Of a DNA stretch of 64,000 bases, positions 12,101 through 26,600 are shown one piece after another. The notes beneath the pieces are model-generated. The model was not told the DNA's origin. It did not search any database and worked only from the letters and a program-made list of their open reading frames with translations. The DNA comes from Triplophysa rosa. Lineage: Eukaryota; Chordata; Actinopteri; Cypriniformes; Nemacheilidae. The stretch covers positions 21,728,745 to 21,792,744 of the forward strand of contig NC_079898.1 in NCBI RefSeq assembly GCF_024868665.1. Direction: 5' to 3'. Position numbers and translations under genes: made by a program. Every line of letters begins with the position of its first letter. Position 1 is the first letter of the stretch.

Positions 12101-15100
12101 TATATACCCAAAGAACATGAAAAATGTTGCCGTGTTTATGAGAATGTGTTTGAGCATTGATTTACATGAATGTATGGGGGGATTAAATGTCATACTGTAC
12201 AAACAAATCCTTTAACAAACACTTCACAAACGCACTAGGACTACAGTCTCGCACATTAGCTATAATGAAGTGTAAAAAAGTTTGACACTTCCCCGTTGAT
12301 CTTCATCCACCGCAACAGATCTTCAAATTTCATCAACAGCTCTAAATGTGATGGCGGGCGTCATCAGTGATTCCCAACAGCCATCTACATTGAGCGATTC
12401 TGTAATTTGGTGCGTAAAACAAGCCATTTGGCTCCTGAATGTTTCATTTTCAGAACCAGTGGCTTCCCCGTCATTTTCTGCAGTCTGAGGACCTGCCTTA
12501 GCAGATGCGGATGGATGGTTTCTTTGGAAAACCATTTGATTTAATGTAGTTACAACAAAGCTGTAACGGATGGCGAGATGCTCCATACACACAATGAATC
12601 ACTGCAATCTATGATACATGCGATGTCAAAATTCAGTCGAATGGGAGACAAACAGCCTGACTATATGATCAAAACACATATGCTGTCTTTCTACTCTGTA
12701 TCAGCTTAAAATGATCCATCATGCTATGACAATGACTTAAAGCAGCAGCTTCAACTCTGTATATGTTGTATATTTATATCTCCAACTAAAACATCATTAT
12801 CACAGACGCTCTGCTTCTCATGCAGAAACGTCTAAACGTCTACACTTCAGTCGTCCTTGAAGAACAGGCTTGTATATGACAGAGGTTCTCATTTACATAG
12901 GACATCACTGGCAATCTCTCATTTAAACATATGTCAAGAATAAATGTAGGTAGACTAATGAAGATGTGGTTATTGATAGGGAGGCACAGAGCGCTATAAA
13001 ATCATCAGCTGTAGATGAAAATTTCATTTGCCGCGCAGAATAATGATAAAATGTGTTTCAGCTCTTTAATCTTTGGCTCTTGCGGAAAACGCCACTTTGG
13101 TGCTGGCAGTTTACAGTCAGGAGATATAATGCGTTTGATACATTTGCTATAAATATAAAAGGAGGTCAGGGCATTCTGCGAACAACTGTTAATAACATTC
13201 TAGCTGACAAACGACATGTGTATGAACATTCCTGCCAAGAACACATTGTAATAAGTGCAACATTGACCGCCAACGTGTTCCTGAAAATTCAACGGTAGAG
13301 CTTCGCGCTAGCGATGCCAAGGTCATGCGACTCATTTCACAGCATTACAAATGTTGACCCAAGGCAAAAATATATATGAAATTGAAATGGAATGGACATC
13401 ACTGGCAATTAACATTTGTTATGCGGAAATGAACCACAATCCCATCAAGTACTACAAATGACATTATATAAAAAAACAACAACACTGTAGATACAATGCG
13501 AATTTACTGATTTACTGACACTGCTGTTTTAGGGTCATTTGACTAAAATGTTTTCAATTATATTAAAAATATTTTAATCTGAAGGCGCAGGCTACATTTT
13601 TATAAATTACTGTTGCAGACAAAAATATAATTGTAATAAAATAATCTTTCATTAGAAAACAAAACTTTAATTTACCAAAATGTTTTTGAAATGATGACCT
13701 GGACCAAAAAATAAAGAAAAAGCAGCCAATAAGAGCCCAGAATAAATAGGAACTCCTTGTTTTAAATGCATCCCAAGGTGATACCTCAAGAAGCATGCTT
13801 AATAAAATAACAAGCAAACATTTTTACAAATTCAAGGAAAACTTTTGAAGATAATGAAATATATCGTAGCTCGACAAAATTCCCAAAGTTACATTAGACC
13901 AAAATGATCATTCCATGGCTTTAATGTGTTGCTATTATTCTGAAATCTAGAAAAAAACGTTTGGGAATAAATACGTGACCACAAACTTTTAAGTGAACGG
14001 TAATGTATAAAACAGTTTCAGATGCAAAAACATAAACAAACATTATGTGGCCCAAACTTAATTTGAGTACTTAATGACAAAGAAATAATTCTTGTTTTAA
14101 TGTAATTGAATACAATTAATATATAATAAAATATTAATATTAATAAAATATTAATTAAATATAAAACAAATGTTTATATTATAACCAAACACCAAATGAA
14201 ACTATAGTCTACAATTTACCAAATGTGTAAAAACCTTTTTAAGAACCTTAGACCTTTTGAGCCAATCAAATGAGCCAAAAATCCATCGCACCACAGCAAC
14301 GTACACAGTCCCAAACTCTTCATTAGTGACTATCCTGAGCTGAACGACAACACAGAAAAAAAACATAAGAACCCTCAAAAAACTAGCACAGCATCTACTA
14401 TGAGAAAGATGCTGGTGCTGAATGTATTTAGTGTACACAGTATCTGCCACAGGAGCCATGCTAACCAGCTCATCCTTGACCCCTTACTCAGAAGCCTGAA
14501 ATCAAAGACGCATTTCATCTTTTTTCAACGGCAAACAGGAGACTACTATAGATCTCAACTACTTTCTATTTATGCACCACTTTGACAAATTTCTCAAGGC
14601 TTGTTAGTGGAGCTGTAAAAGGGCATATTTCCTGAGGATGTTAATGGCTTTTTATATGTTTTGTGAGCAGAAGACGTCCCGCCTCAGATTTATGAAGCCA
14701 TTGATTCTTCCTCTGGCAGACTACCTGCTGGTTTGTATGCTAATAGACTAAATCTGCACATAAAGGCTTGTTGTGCTGATCTATATCGCATTTGTCTGGT
14801 GGTGCAGATATACTGTCAGCATGCCACTGATAGACGAGCGTATCGATAACCTTTGTTATAAATAAAACACGGCCATTCACGGTAACTAATATTTGATCAA
14901 TACCTGCAGTAGACAAGGCCAGCCGATGCATGTTGCCAAATAATTAAACAAATTACGCTCCTAATAACCTCCCATGGCAATGGGTGTCAATATCTAAAAT
15001 TCAGACAAAGGCCGGCCTATTAGATTCTCGTGTGCTCGACCGTTAATGAAAGAGAGATGAAGAGAACAAGAGACTAAAAAAAGCCCACACCCTGGGTAAC

Positions 15101-17567
15101 GGGTGATGTTCAGTGCTGATCTAGAATCCGTTTCTTCAGACTCAGCACTAGGGCTGGTGCACACCAAGTTCGGGGTTGATAGAACGAGTGCTCAGGATGA
15201 AATGACCAGTGGATTCAGAACACCCCTAATACATGATTTATCTAAAGTGAAGTTAAATTAGATCCAGAAAAGACAACCCTTGTCAAAGTTTCAAAAATCA
15301 AGCATAAATCATAAAAGTGTGAACGCATAAATCAACCAAACAATCTCTTCAACTTGACACATGTTTGGCAAAGAGTCATTAATGGACAGCTCGCACTTCC
15401 GCCAAACCACGCAAGCGGTATTTAACACCCAATTGTGCGTGCAATTCACCGGGAGGTTAATGAAGCATGAAGGAATGTCACACATACAACAAATGGGATT
15501 TCGGACACTCCAGGGCTCTGAGCTATTATCACACCCCCAAATCATCAAAGTTCCACACAGTCAAATATGACTTATTCTTTACTTTTTACAATCTTTCTCT
15601 GTTGAACATTTTATGCTGTGCTGGGTGTGCTATCATATCTGTATATCTGTATGTTTGTCTGCCCGTCCGTCCTCCTGTGCATCCATCTATTCATTCTGAT
15701 TTAATTCCTAAAAAGTTATATATTTTATACTTGTAGCATAAACTAGATTTAAAAGCATCTGTCTATACTGTACATGTAGATAGCTCTCAACAGAATCCGC
15801 AACAGATGTATATAGATGATGTGCTGTAGAATAAACCAGCAGCTCACCCATCAAGCCAATATTCTGCATTTAAAACCACACTGGATGACAAAACCCCATT
15901 AAAATGTAATTACATGCACGGTTCCATACATATACAGGCCTGCTGAAGGATTGTAAGAACAGGTATTTGTATTTATTGGTGTTCTGAACTGTGAGGGTAA
16001 TGAGAACACGTTCTCTCTCGCTCTCTTTCTCTCTCTCTGGAGTGAACTGCATGCCAAGAGAATATAGATGTGAAATAATTAAACCAAAGACCTGACATTG
16101 CAGTTCACTGAGAACGCCGGTAATAAAATGTCATAGTGCACTCAGAGGGGAGAACGACACAAAAATGATATGAACATGAACACTGCCATATATATAATGC
16201 CATAAACCTATACAATTAAATTACAAACAGACTACATAGAAGGAAAAAAGAAGAAAATATTCACCTAGCAGGCGCTTATTTAACAATTATATGAAGTACG
16301 TTTGAGGACAATGATGATAATAAAATCAACTCCAGATATTCACTAATATATTGGAAATGGTGAAAGTAATGCTTCAGACGAATGCAAACTGGGAGTTAAT
16401 ACGAACCCATTCATGTCCTTATGTGTCCTTTTAGAAAAAATCAATTTAGACAGGCCTAACTCGTTCATGATCCCTGAAGTTCTGTTCTCTCTGCCCGTGA
16501 ATATTCTGAGTAACTCTCACCATCAAATGACGACATCTAATCACTGTACTTGGAAATCGCTCAATCGCTAAATCACACAAATATCTACAGCATGGTGGGC
16601 GCTTGTATGCTTTTATTTTGCGAGGGCTATGATTCAAAAGCTTGCAGAGGGATTGAGACTTATTTTCTGTCATTTTCTGAAATGCGGGTGACAGAAAGCA
16701 CTACTTGTTAGGAGTATGCCGAGACTAAAGCAGACTGCCAGGACGTCCACTCAGTTCAACCAATCTGTTGTACATCAACGGCCCAGCAGACAAGACAAGA
16801 CAAGACAAGACATTTTTGTGGTGCCATCAGTCGATTAACATTGTCAGGTTGTCATTTTCCTGTCATGCGACTCTAAAGTGATTAGTGACATTACATTTAT
16901 GGCCAAAAAAAGTCAATTTGAGCAACACACGATTAAAACCAGCAACACAAAAGACACATGCACCAGTCGAGATACTGTCATTGTGACGCATGGTAATGCT
17001 GCACTGTTCACTGTTCTTTCTTATGGCACCGCGCATCCTAAAATGGCTTCCCATTCAGTTTTTCAACCTTGAAAGTCGAAATCTAACTAAATTTTTAAGC
17101 TGATAACCTGATCAAGTCCTCCAACATCACACCGCATCCTGTAAGAACCGCGACTTTTTCCGAGGCCTGGTCGGACAAGACAGAAGTCTGCTTTCCCTCA
17201 CCATCATGTCTGTGAGAATTAAAGCGAGGTCGTTTCAATAAACACTAGAAAATTTACACTGATGGATTCTCGTCCCCTCAGGCTAATAGATTATCTTGAC
17301 AACACGGGGCATGAGTCACACACAACATGTTTCTAGGGGCCCAATAAAGCCTTACGTGATCTACAGATCCACCAGAGATTTGGAGATTAGATCTTTTTGA
17401 GTCTAAATGGGTCCAGGGGAATAAGGACATGTGGCTCTTTCATAAAAATAATGTCCTCTCTCAACGTAATGTCCTCAATATTTCAAGCTCTTTAAATCAT
17501 ACATGGTAAAACACAGGCAACTGTACTCGGCTCAGAATGTATGTGTTGTTTTGGACATTTTACTTAC

Positions 17568-17672
17568 CCGTTGGACAGATACAAATGTTGTCATTGACCA
17601 GATCAATGCAGGTGCACCCATTAAGGCAGGGTCGGGACCAGCACTCATTTATATTCTTGGAGCATGTTTGGC
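17568..17672 (-). CDS. eys: eys coding exon 11: EGF module, last exon in the window
   Basis: Acceptor ATCATGCAG|GCCAAA at 17674-17673 and donor CAACGG|GTAAGT at 17567-17566. The exon is 105 bases, phase 1 at both ends. It encodes [29 protein letters not shown] and a CICPTG end. The donor is strong, so the gene continues, but no further EGF or laminin-G exon is visible down to position 1. Confidence 0.9.
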
Positions 17673-20600
17673 CTGCATGATAGACATTCATAAAGAGAAG
17701 ATACGGATAACAAGGTAACTAAAAGTACAATGATGTGATATTGTTAGACACAAATACAACAAAAACTGTATGAATAGAACTGTAGAAAGCATAAAGTCTC
17801 TATTTGCAACAAGATCTGTATACATTTCTTTGATCTAATGAACACGAAGAAAGATATTAGGAAGAATGCTTGTAACCAAACAGTTTTTGGCCACCATTGA
17901 CTACCATTGTAGGAAAAATTGCTTTATAAATTTCTCTGTTCTGTTGAACAGAAAAAAAAGATATTTTGAAGAATGTAGGACAGCAAACAGATCTGGGGCA
18001 CTTTTGACTACCATTGTAATTTTTCCTACTATATGGTAGTCAATGGTGGCCAAGAAGCGTTTGGTTATAAACATTCTTCCAAATATCTTTCTCTGTGTTC
18101 ATCAGAACAAACAAATGAAAAGTCTTGACATTTTTTTCTTCTTCATTTTTTATACAAAAACTTTGAATCCCAACAAATCTGAGAACAGTTTGTGACATTG
18201 TTGAGATTTCTTCTAAAACTCCAATTTAAAACCCACGCACTTGAGTTTAATGTCATTGTCTGGAAAACGTTTAAGATACTCAAGAGATCTCTTCTGAGGT
18301 TTCTTTCTTTCCTATGGGAGAGTGCTACTCAACGACAAAGAAGAAAAATCTGTGTCACAGTTGTTTCCCATCTCACTAATCGCATTGAGGATAACATTCA
18401 TCTTACCCATAAATCCCGGCGCACACAGGCATTGGTAACCTGCCACCAAGTCAATGCAAGTTGCACCGTTGGCGCAGGGAGAACTTCTGCATTCGTCCGT
18501 CTCGAGCTCACAGAACGTTCCCTCGTATCCCAGCATGCAGTGACAGGTGTAGTTGTGCTGTTGGCCCAAACAGACGGCGTGTTCTGAACACCGATGTCCG
18601 AAGCAGAAGTCAATGTCAAGCTCGCAGTGAACTCCAGTGTATCCGTAACCGCAAAGGCATCTTGGGATGCATAAAACAGTATCTCTTAATGGAATCGCAA
18701 CAAAAGCAGCTGGACATAGTAGCGAAATAAATGGGTGAGTCATGGGGGAGGACAATGTAATTTGCTTTGCTTTTTATCACAGAAACATGCTATTTGTTTT
18801 AGCAGTTATGGGTGGTTTAACCCCAGAATGAGACTGCGGACAGTCGCTGAAGCTGTACAGAATTGTTTAAGATGAATTGTCTTCACGTCTGCAACACTGT
18901 TTACTGACATTTGCTATTCACCCAGGATAGTTTACCCAGAAATAAAAATGATTTACCTCCATGTCATTCAAAACATGTATATGACTCTGTGGAACAAAAA
19001 AAATATATTTTGAGAAAGTCTTGGTGGTTTTGTGCCCATACAATTGATGTCAATGGGGGCCAATGTTGTTCGGTTACCAACATTCTTCAAAATATCTTCT
19101 TTGGTGTTCAACAGGAAGTAAGTCATACAGGTTTGCCGTGATTTCAGTTTTGTGTGTAATATCTTCTTTATTAATGCTCAATTTTATATATAATTCAAGT
19201 TTGGACTTGGCATCAAAAGTTTTATAGGATCAAATCTGAATATCTTAAAGCACGTTCCAAACCAACTACTACTGTGTTTCTCATCCAAACTCACCTGTAC
19301 CCACCGACCTCATCGATGCAGGTGCCTCCATTCAGACACTTGTGCTGGACACACTCATTTACGTTAACCAAGCAGGTCGGCCCGGTCCATCCAGGTGTGC
19401 AGACACAACTGTAACCGGTGATGTTGTTAAGGACACAATGTCCTCCATTGGCACATGGCTGTCAAAATGAAAACCAAACATTATCCCCGAACAATCCTTC
19501 ATTTAAATATGTGTGTCAAGGTAATTCTGCTCTTTTGTAAACAGACTTGTTTGGTCCAGGCGTTAAATAAAACATGCAGGATAGTGAAGGAAAGCTAATG
19601 TATTTCAATTGCCATTTATACTAGCGGTGATTACCAACACAAGTAAAACAAACCCAAATGATCCAGCTTGTGGGCGATGCAATTTGCCTTTGGTGATACA
19701 GTTGAGTGACAATGCATGTAAACAGCATCTTCAAAAGCCTACTGTTTTGGCATTAACTTGCATGTAAAATGAAAGAGAACTGCAATAGAAGGGATAGCAA
19801 TACATTCTCAAGCTCAGCCAATCACATTTACCCATTTGAAAGAAAGTGTGAGGAGCTGAACTCCCTCTGACCCACCTGTAGGTAGCGAGGGCATGAAGTG
19901 TGACACACATAGAGCAGGTCACCGGGCAAATCTACACAGAATGTCCCAGGAGGACAATTGATGTTGGGTTGGGAGCAGGCGTCTATGTCAATCTCACAGT
20001 CAACACCGGTGAATCCTGTTGACGGCCAGAAACATTTGAATTTTCATTTGAATTCACCGCGACTACTTTACAATGTGGAAAACCAGAATGTTAAAGATCA
20101 GAATCAGAACCAGAAAGAGCTTTATTGCCAAGTGTGCTTGGACACACAAGGAATTTGTTTCGTGACAGAAGCTTCCAGTGCACACACAGGTTAAAAAAGT
20201 CACAAGGCATAGGTAACAAAACGTAAAAAATAGATTAAACCAGATGTAAACGCCCTTGCGTTTGTTAATGCCTCTGGGAATGAACTGCATGCATTTGCTG
20301 GGGTCACTATTCCTCGATCAATAAGGTCAATCAATAAACACAAAACGCGCTGAAATCACATTGCTTTTTTTGTTTATAATAGAGGTAGAAAAGAAAAACG
20401 CCAACAAGAAAGACAATTAAGCCTATTCAAAAGCCACGCATTTGCCAAACGCTAGTCAGCCCAAGCAAAAAGCACAGAACTGTAGAGGTCAGAAAGAGGT
20501 CAGCTTAGTTTGTTAAAGGGATTTCAGAGAAAAGAAAATCAGGCTTGTTTACATAATGGAAAGCAATAACTTGAAAATGGATTTATATGAGGATTTAAGC

Positions 20601-23600
20601 AGGAGAGAGGCTCGGGTGTGCAAAGCTTTGGTTTTGAGGGGTTTTAACACGCCAGCGCTTTAACATGCTAACAGTCACTGGTGGAGTGTTCCAACATTTT
20701 CTAAATATCTAAATTCATCATTTTTAAAAAGACAGCTCAAGTAATAAATTTGATTCCTTCAACATTGAATTTAAGACAGGTACTCTAAATGCTTTTTGAT
20801 TGTTGGACTATTTACACATGTAGACGTAAAGCTTTGGCTAAATTAATGCTGCAACCGGTAACGTTTAACTCTCTATTGCCATCTCTGGTTGATACATAAA
20901 ATTGCAGGTTACTTTACATAGTATTGTGGTTTGGAGTCAACAAAAGATTTTTTTTGAAGTAAAATCATCCTTCATAATGTAAAGAACATTCTGTGAAAAT
21001 CTAACCTTGAAATCTTTAATATACTGACTAAAAAGGTCACGTCAAAGATTGAAATTATAATGAAATTAATGGTTGAAATCAAACTTTGATGCTCTATCTC
21101 GTGAATAGATTTTGAAACTTTAGTTTACCTTAATAATAATATGTGACCCTGTCTGTGAAAACCAGGCTAAAGTCGTGAGTCGGGGTAAGGTAAAAAGACA
21201 ATTTTGAACACTATAACCCTATCCGAAAAAACATTAAAAAACAAGTACAGTAATGTGAATTTGCTCCAAACGGTTCTTCACAGCGATGCCATAGGGCACA
21301 AATTTTGGTTCCCCAAATGTACCATTTACTCAAAAGGTCTTATAAGAACCACTACTTTCGTACTTGTTTATACTATAAAGAACCTTGTTAAACTACAAAG
21401 AACCCTTATTTTGAGTTCCATAAAGAACCGAATGTTAAAGGTTCTTTATGGAACTATTCAGCCAAAAATATATCTTTCATGGCTTCGTGAAGCCCTGTTT
21501 TTTTTAAAGAGTATGCTTTCTAGATGCTTTCTAGAGCATCATCTCAGCGTTCAACCGAACCCCATAACTCGCTTATCTTGGCAGAGGCGAACCGCATGCC
21601 ACTGTTTTGAAGATTTCTTTAAATTCATAGTAAATTAATATTTAATAGCTCCACTTCAATCCCTTTCCCCGTATTCAGAGTCAATACCCATGGCTAAATT
21701 ATGTACACTCTTTAACAATGACCTTGCCGAGCTTTTGTACATCTCAAAGTGAAAAACTGAGAAAAATAGCGCGGTCAAATCTTTTTACGAGAAAGTCATT
21801 CGAATGATTCTCCCTTTTGTATCTCTCTCACGGAGTGGCGAGCGTGCGTGGGCAGCTTTAGGGAGGGGGCGTCTGGCACTCTGGGTCCTCTACTCATCGA
21901 GCGGAAGGGAGCAGCTGGCAGAGAAGCGCAGCTTGTAACCCTGCCAGCGAGTTGCCCGTCTCCGGGGTGAGCCATCAGGTTCCATCAGTGAATGCAAATC
22001 GAGCTTCGGGAAAGAGTGAACAGAACTAACAATTACGGGAGGGAACCATATCAATGCAGTGGCCTCAAAAGGGAAGAGCATTTCATAACACAATATTGAC
22101 ACAATTCTGCAGCACTAATGAGCTCTGGCAGTGAGAGGACGGGGTGATTTGCTCAGCTGTCAGTCACTGAGCCTGGTGCTGGCACGGTGGGATTCGTGGC
22201 ACAATCAAAGGAACGGGCCAAAAGCTTATTCTCGTGAGTAAGACGAACTCATACCTGAAGGACAGGAGCATTTGTAGGATCCCACCAAGTCGATGCACGT
22301 TCCCTGGTGCTGACACGGGCTGAAGTCGCACTCATTTATTTCACCCTCGCAGTGGCGTCCTGCAGGAAGACAGGGGTGTGAATGGAGTGTTGGTTAAGCT
22401 TTTACACACTGTCTTCCCTGAAGATATCGACTTCACTTTTGACATCTGGGATTCGGAGCAAATTCGGCAACTTTAGCTTTTTCTCCCCTCACCGCTCACA
22501 GTGCAGGTCGCAGAGAAGAGAGACTGAATTGTGTATTACATTCCACAAAGAAACTAATCTAGCAATACGCCGTTTAAAGAGACATTTATTGAGGCACAGT
22601 TGGGACAGTTAACGCAGACAGACAGTAAGCGAAATGATGCATGACGCAGCCATCCATTCTGCAGACGGTGCAACTGATGAGAGTCATAACAATAGATTTA
22701 ACAGAAATGGGAAAGAAGAAAATCCTTTTTAGACACAAAAAGGGGATGAGACGGAAACATGAGATACAAGACTGGGACAAAAATGTCCAAATGACTCAAT
22801 TGTCCGTGTCAAACTGTGATATAAAACCCAACAAGCTCTGTATGCAAATGAAATGTTTTTTAGGATTAGTTCACCCCACAAAAGATTTTTAATAAATAAA
22901 TAAAATAAATAAATAAAATTTACTCACTTTCATTTTATTCTACACAACACAGAAAATTATATTTTGAAGAATGTTGGTAACCAAACAAAATTGTCCCCAT
23001 TGACTTTCATTGTAAAACCAGAGACATTTCTCAAAATATCAGGTTTGGAACGACACAAATAATGACAGAATGTTTTATTTTTTGGGTAAAATAAAACAAC
23101 AAGTTGTTTCTTACCTGAATGCTGTTCTTGTTATCCAATGGAACATAAAAACTGATTATCTTGTCTGTCAAGTTTCACAAAAGACAAAAAATATGACTAA
23201 CGTGCTCACATTTTTGTGAAAAATTTACTTTTCCAGAAAAACAGACTTAGAAAATATGAGGTTAAGTAAACAACTCTTAAACATTATAGGGCAACTATTC
23301 CTTTAAAGGGGTCATATGACAAGGCTAAAACGAATATTACAGTTTGTTTTAGATGTAATGCAATGTGTAAACACGATTTAAGGATGAAAACCGCTGTATT
23401 TTCCACATACCGTGCATGTTTGTGTCTCCTCTTTGCCCCGCCTCTCTGAAACCCGCAGATTTTTTACAAAGCTCATCGCTCTGAAAAGCGAGGTGTGCTA
23501 TGATTGGCCAGTTAACCAGTGCATAGTGATTGGTCGAATACTGCAAGTGTGTGATGGAAATGTAACGCCTCTTACCATATTTGGAACATCAGGTTCCAGA

Positions 23601-26600
23601 GTAATTGTACTGACAGGTACGCCCACCTTACTTGCCTATACATTTGGGCGGTCTTAGTCAAATCATACCACGAACTGACGTAGATTTGTGGGGGTGTGGT
23701 TACACGAGGCATTTCAGGCAGGTCTGGGTGAGCATTCGCTTTTAGATAGAATGCATCTGTTGTTCTGACACTTTAATTTTTGCAATTTTACATGTCTAAT
23801 ACATGCATGGCAACTCATAACACACCAAAGCCATATGACCCCTTTAAGAAACGAGGTGTTTGCTCATCTGCATTTAATTTATTTATGTATATATGTATGG
23901 ATGAATGCATGTAAGTTTAATTAAAGGGAAATGCATTTAAAAGAAGACTAGAAAGGGTGCCATGCTTTCAAAATGTTGGGGAAGCACTGATCTAACCTGA
24001 CATTCTGTTCATGTTTACTACTGTTCCAAATATTTTGTGTTGCTTAAAAATCAAATCTATTGTGTTCAATGTTTTTTACTCAGACATTTAAAATAACACA
24101 TGTTAAAGCTGCAACCGCAATACCGCCATACCGTGATAGTTTGGCTTAAGGTTACCATACCGTCAAAATCTCATACCGGCCCATGCCTATCATCTACAAT
24201 TCAACATCTCTGAAGGTCGCTAAGCCAGCTGCTTGACAGATCCGAGTCGTGGATCCCTATGTGTGACTTCTGTTTCATGATACAATTAACATAACATAGA
24301 TTGGTAATCTTTAAATGAGATTTTTGCATGAAAAGCTGTATAAAAAGACACTAATGTCTTATCCCGAGCAAGATCTGCTACTCCTACCTATTCTCTTTGA
24401 TGTGTGAGAAGCCACATACTGAGGCACAACGTGTCATGTGACTTGGAGCCGATCATAATGTAATCACTTGACATTTCACACTGGCCTTCTGGCAAAATCG
24501 TGGTGAAAAATGAGACGTTTGTACCTCTCCGGGGTCATTAATCGATGAAGATATCATTTGCATCATCTAAACAAAACATTGAGGATTGAGCTGTGACACG
24601 TTTACAGTTCTAATCCATTATATAACCAACAAAGAGACATTTTGTTGCTGGCAAGTAAACAAGGACACAAATGCATCTATGATCCGATAGAAGCAACCAA
24701 AATATAGATAAAAATCACTTAGATAAAAACATTTCTATGGGTGTCATATGTAAAGCGCATACAAAAGCCATGTTTGCATTTCTCTGTGCCATCAAACCAT
24801 GATGTATTTAACAAGATCAACACACTACAAAAGAGGAAATCCAGTAAACCAATTGTCTCGTTGTTTGTATGTTTTCGGTTTTGTTTAAGCAAACACTTCC
24901 TCCTGTGCTCATAAATTGGTGGCCAAACTAATGAAAGATCTCATTTTCCCAGTTAGATTTTCCGATTAAGTGTTCTCTAACCTCCATTTGCCCTTCATTT
25001 AGCAGGCACGATGAAACAAATTATGGAATAATCCAGTTAGAAGGGCAATGTGCAAAGATGAGTTACGGTAAAAAGATGCCCCAGGGCAACGGGACTCGTC
25101 TCGCTGGAATACACACTCTGATGGATGACAAAGATATGAAACGCGTGTCAGCTCCGTGTAAGGGCAGACTTTAAGAACTGACACCTTTTCACTTTATGAG
25201 CTCGAGTTTGAACTAAATTCGCCAAACCAAATCATTCATACTGGGAAATGAAATAGGAAAAACTACACTTTATATGAGTTCCTTTGAATTTTATACCATT
25301 TTATTTATTCCTCCCCTCAAATTAAATTCTTATAATTGTACATCCCATTTGCTACCTTTAGATTCAATAGAAATGTAAAAATATATTTGTACTCCGATCC
25401 GTTACCACACAAGGTTCTTGTTTTTATAAAAGATCATATTTGCACTTTCAGTCCTTGAGCAAAACCTGACAATGGTTAAAAAAAATCAGAATCTTAGTTT
25501 ATCTCTATAAAGCTGTCACAGGCAAACTCTGTGCAAACTCGAGCAACTTAAATCAGTATAGTACATGGAGGATTGTTGATATAGTTTTCTTTTAACCTGT
25601 GTATCCAGGGAGACAGGTGCATGTATAATGCGGGGGTGCGCTCGGTTGACTCATACTGATGCATGTAGCTCCATTCAAGCATCTGTTTGGATAGGCTGAG
25701 CACGAGTTATCCAAGTACTGACAAAACTCCCCCGTCCATCCTGGTGCACAGAGACACTGTGTGGAAAAAAGATGACGTCATGAGTGACATCAATTAATAG
25801 AAATTCAATCAGGCAGCACCACACCACAAGTTTCTACTCATATTTTAGCTTAGATCTTTATAATGTTGGCTACAAAGTAAAGTTCTACTCATTATCTTTC
25901 ATCAAAAAACATGTATAATTAAATCCTTTGCTTTACGAGTCATATTTGCTCTCAAAATTACAATCATACAGTATCTCTGAGATGATAAACTAAACTGTTG
26001 ATCATCAGCAAGCATTTTACCAATTTACAAATAAAGAAATAGCAATGGTGTGTCTGTTTCTTGGACAATGTCAAGTTTAAATATGCCTGACGCTGATTAG
26101 AAAGTAAACCAGATTATGTCTGTAAGCATCACGCTCACCATCAATTCCAGATCACCTCTTATAATAACTTAGGTTTACATACAGTATCTCACAGAAGTGA
26201 GTACACCCCTCACATTTTTGTAAATATTTTATTATATCTTTTCATGGGACAACACTGAAGAAATGACACTTTGCTACAATATAAAGTAGTGAGTGTACAG
26301 CTTGTATAACAGTGTCAATTTGCTGTCCCCTCAAAATAGCTCAACGCACAGCCATTAATGTCTAAACCGCTGGCAACGAAAGTCAGTACACCCCTAAGTG
26401 AAAATGTCCAAATGTGCTCTTTCGTTCGCGAAGTTCAGCTGTGTTTGTTTGTTCACTGCATTTCGGTGAGGAATGTTACAGTATATAAACGGTGGATATA
26501 ACGCTGGATTTGCAGATTGTGTGAAACTGATAGATGGAGCGGTTCCAGCGCTAAAAGATGCCGGACTTGAACCGCACGCAGTAAGTGAAACGGAGTCATA

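Larger units (their letters stand above)
1..17566 (-). other. downstream eys intron: repeats only, no exon seen
   Basis: Because exon 11 ends in a strong donor, this stretch is read as the next, very long eys intron (over 17.5 kb). I looked on the minus strand for EGF signatures (NEC, CxNGGxC, GxxGxxC) next to splice sites and found none. It holds AT-rich DNA, microsatellites and the transposon-derived repeats listed separately. The longest open frames are AT-rich and lack family features. Confidence 0.6.

Noticed and set aside
1..17566. Additional eys exons
   Set aside because: No minus-strand stretch combined EGF or laminin-G features with usable splice sites.
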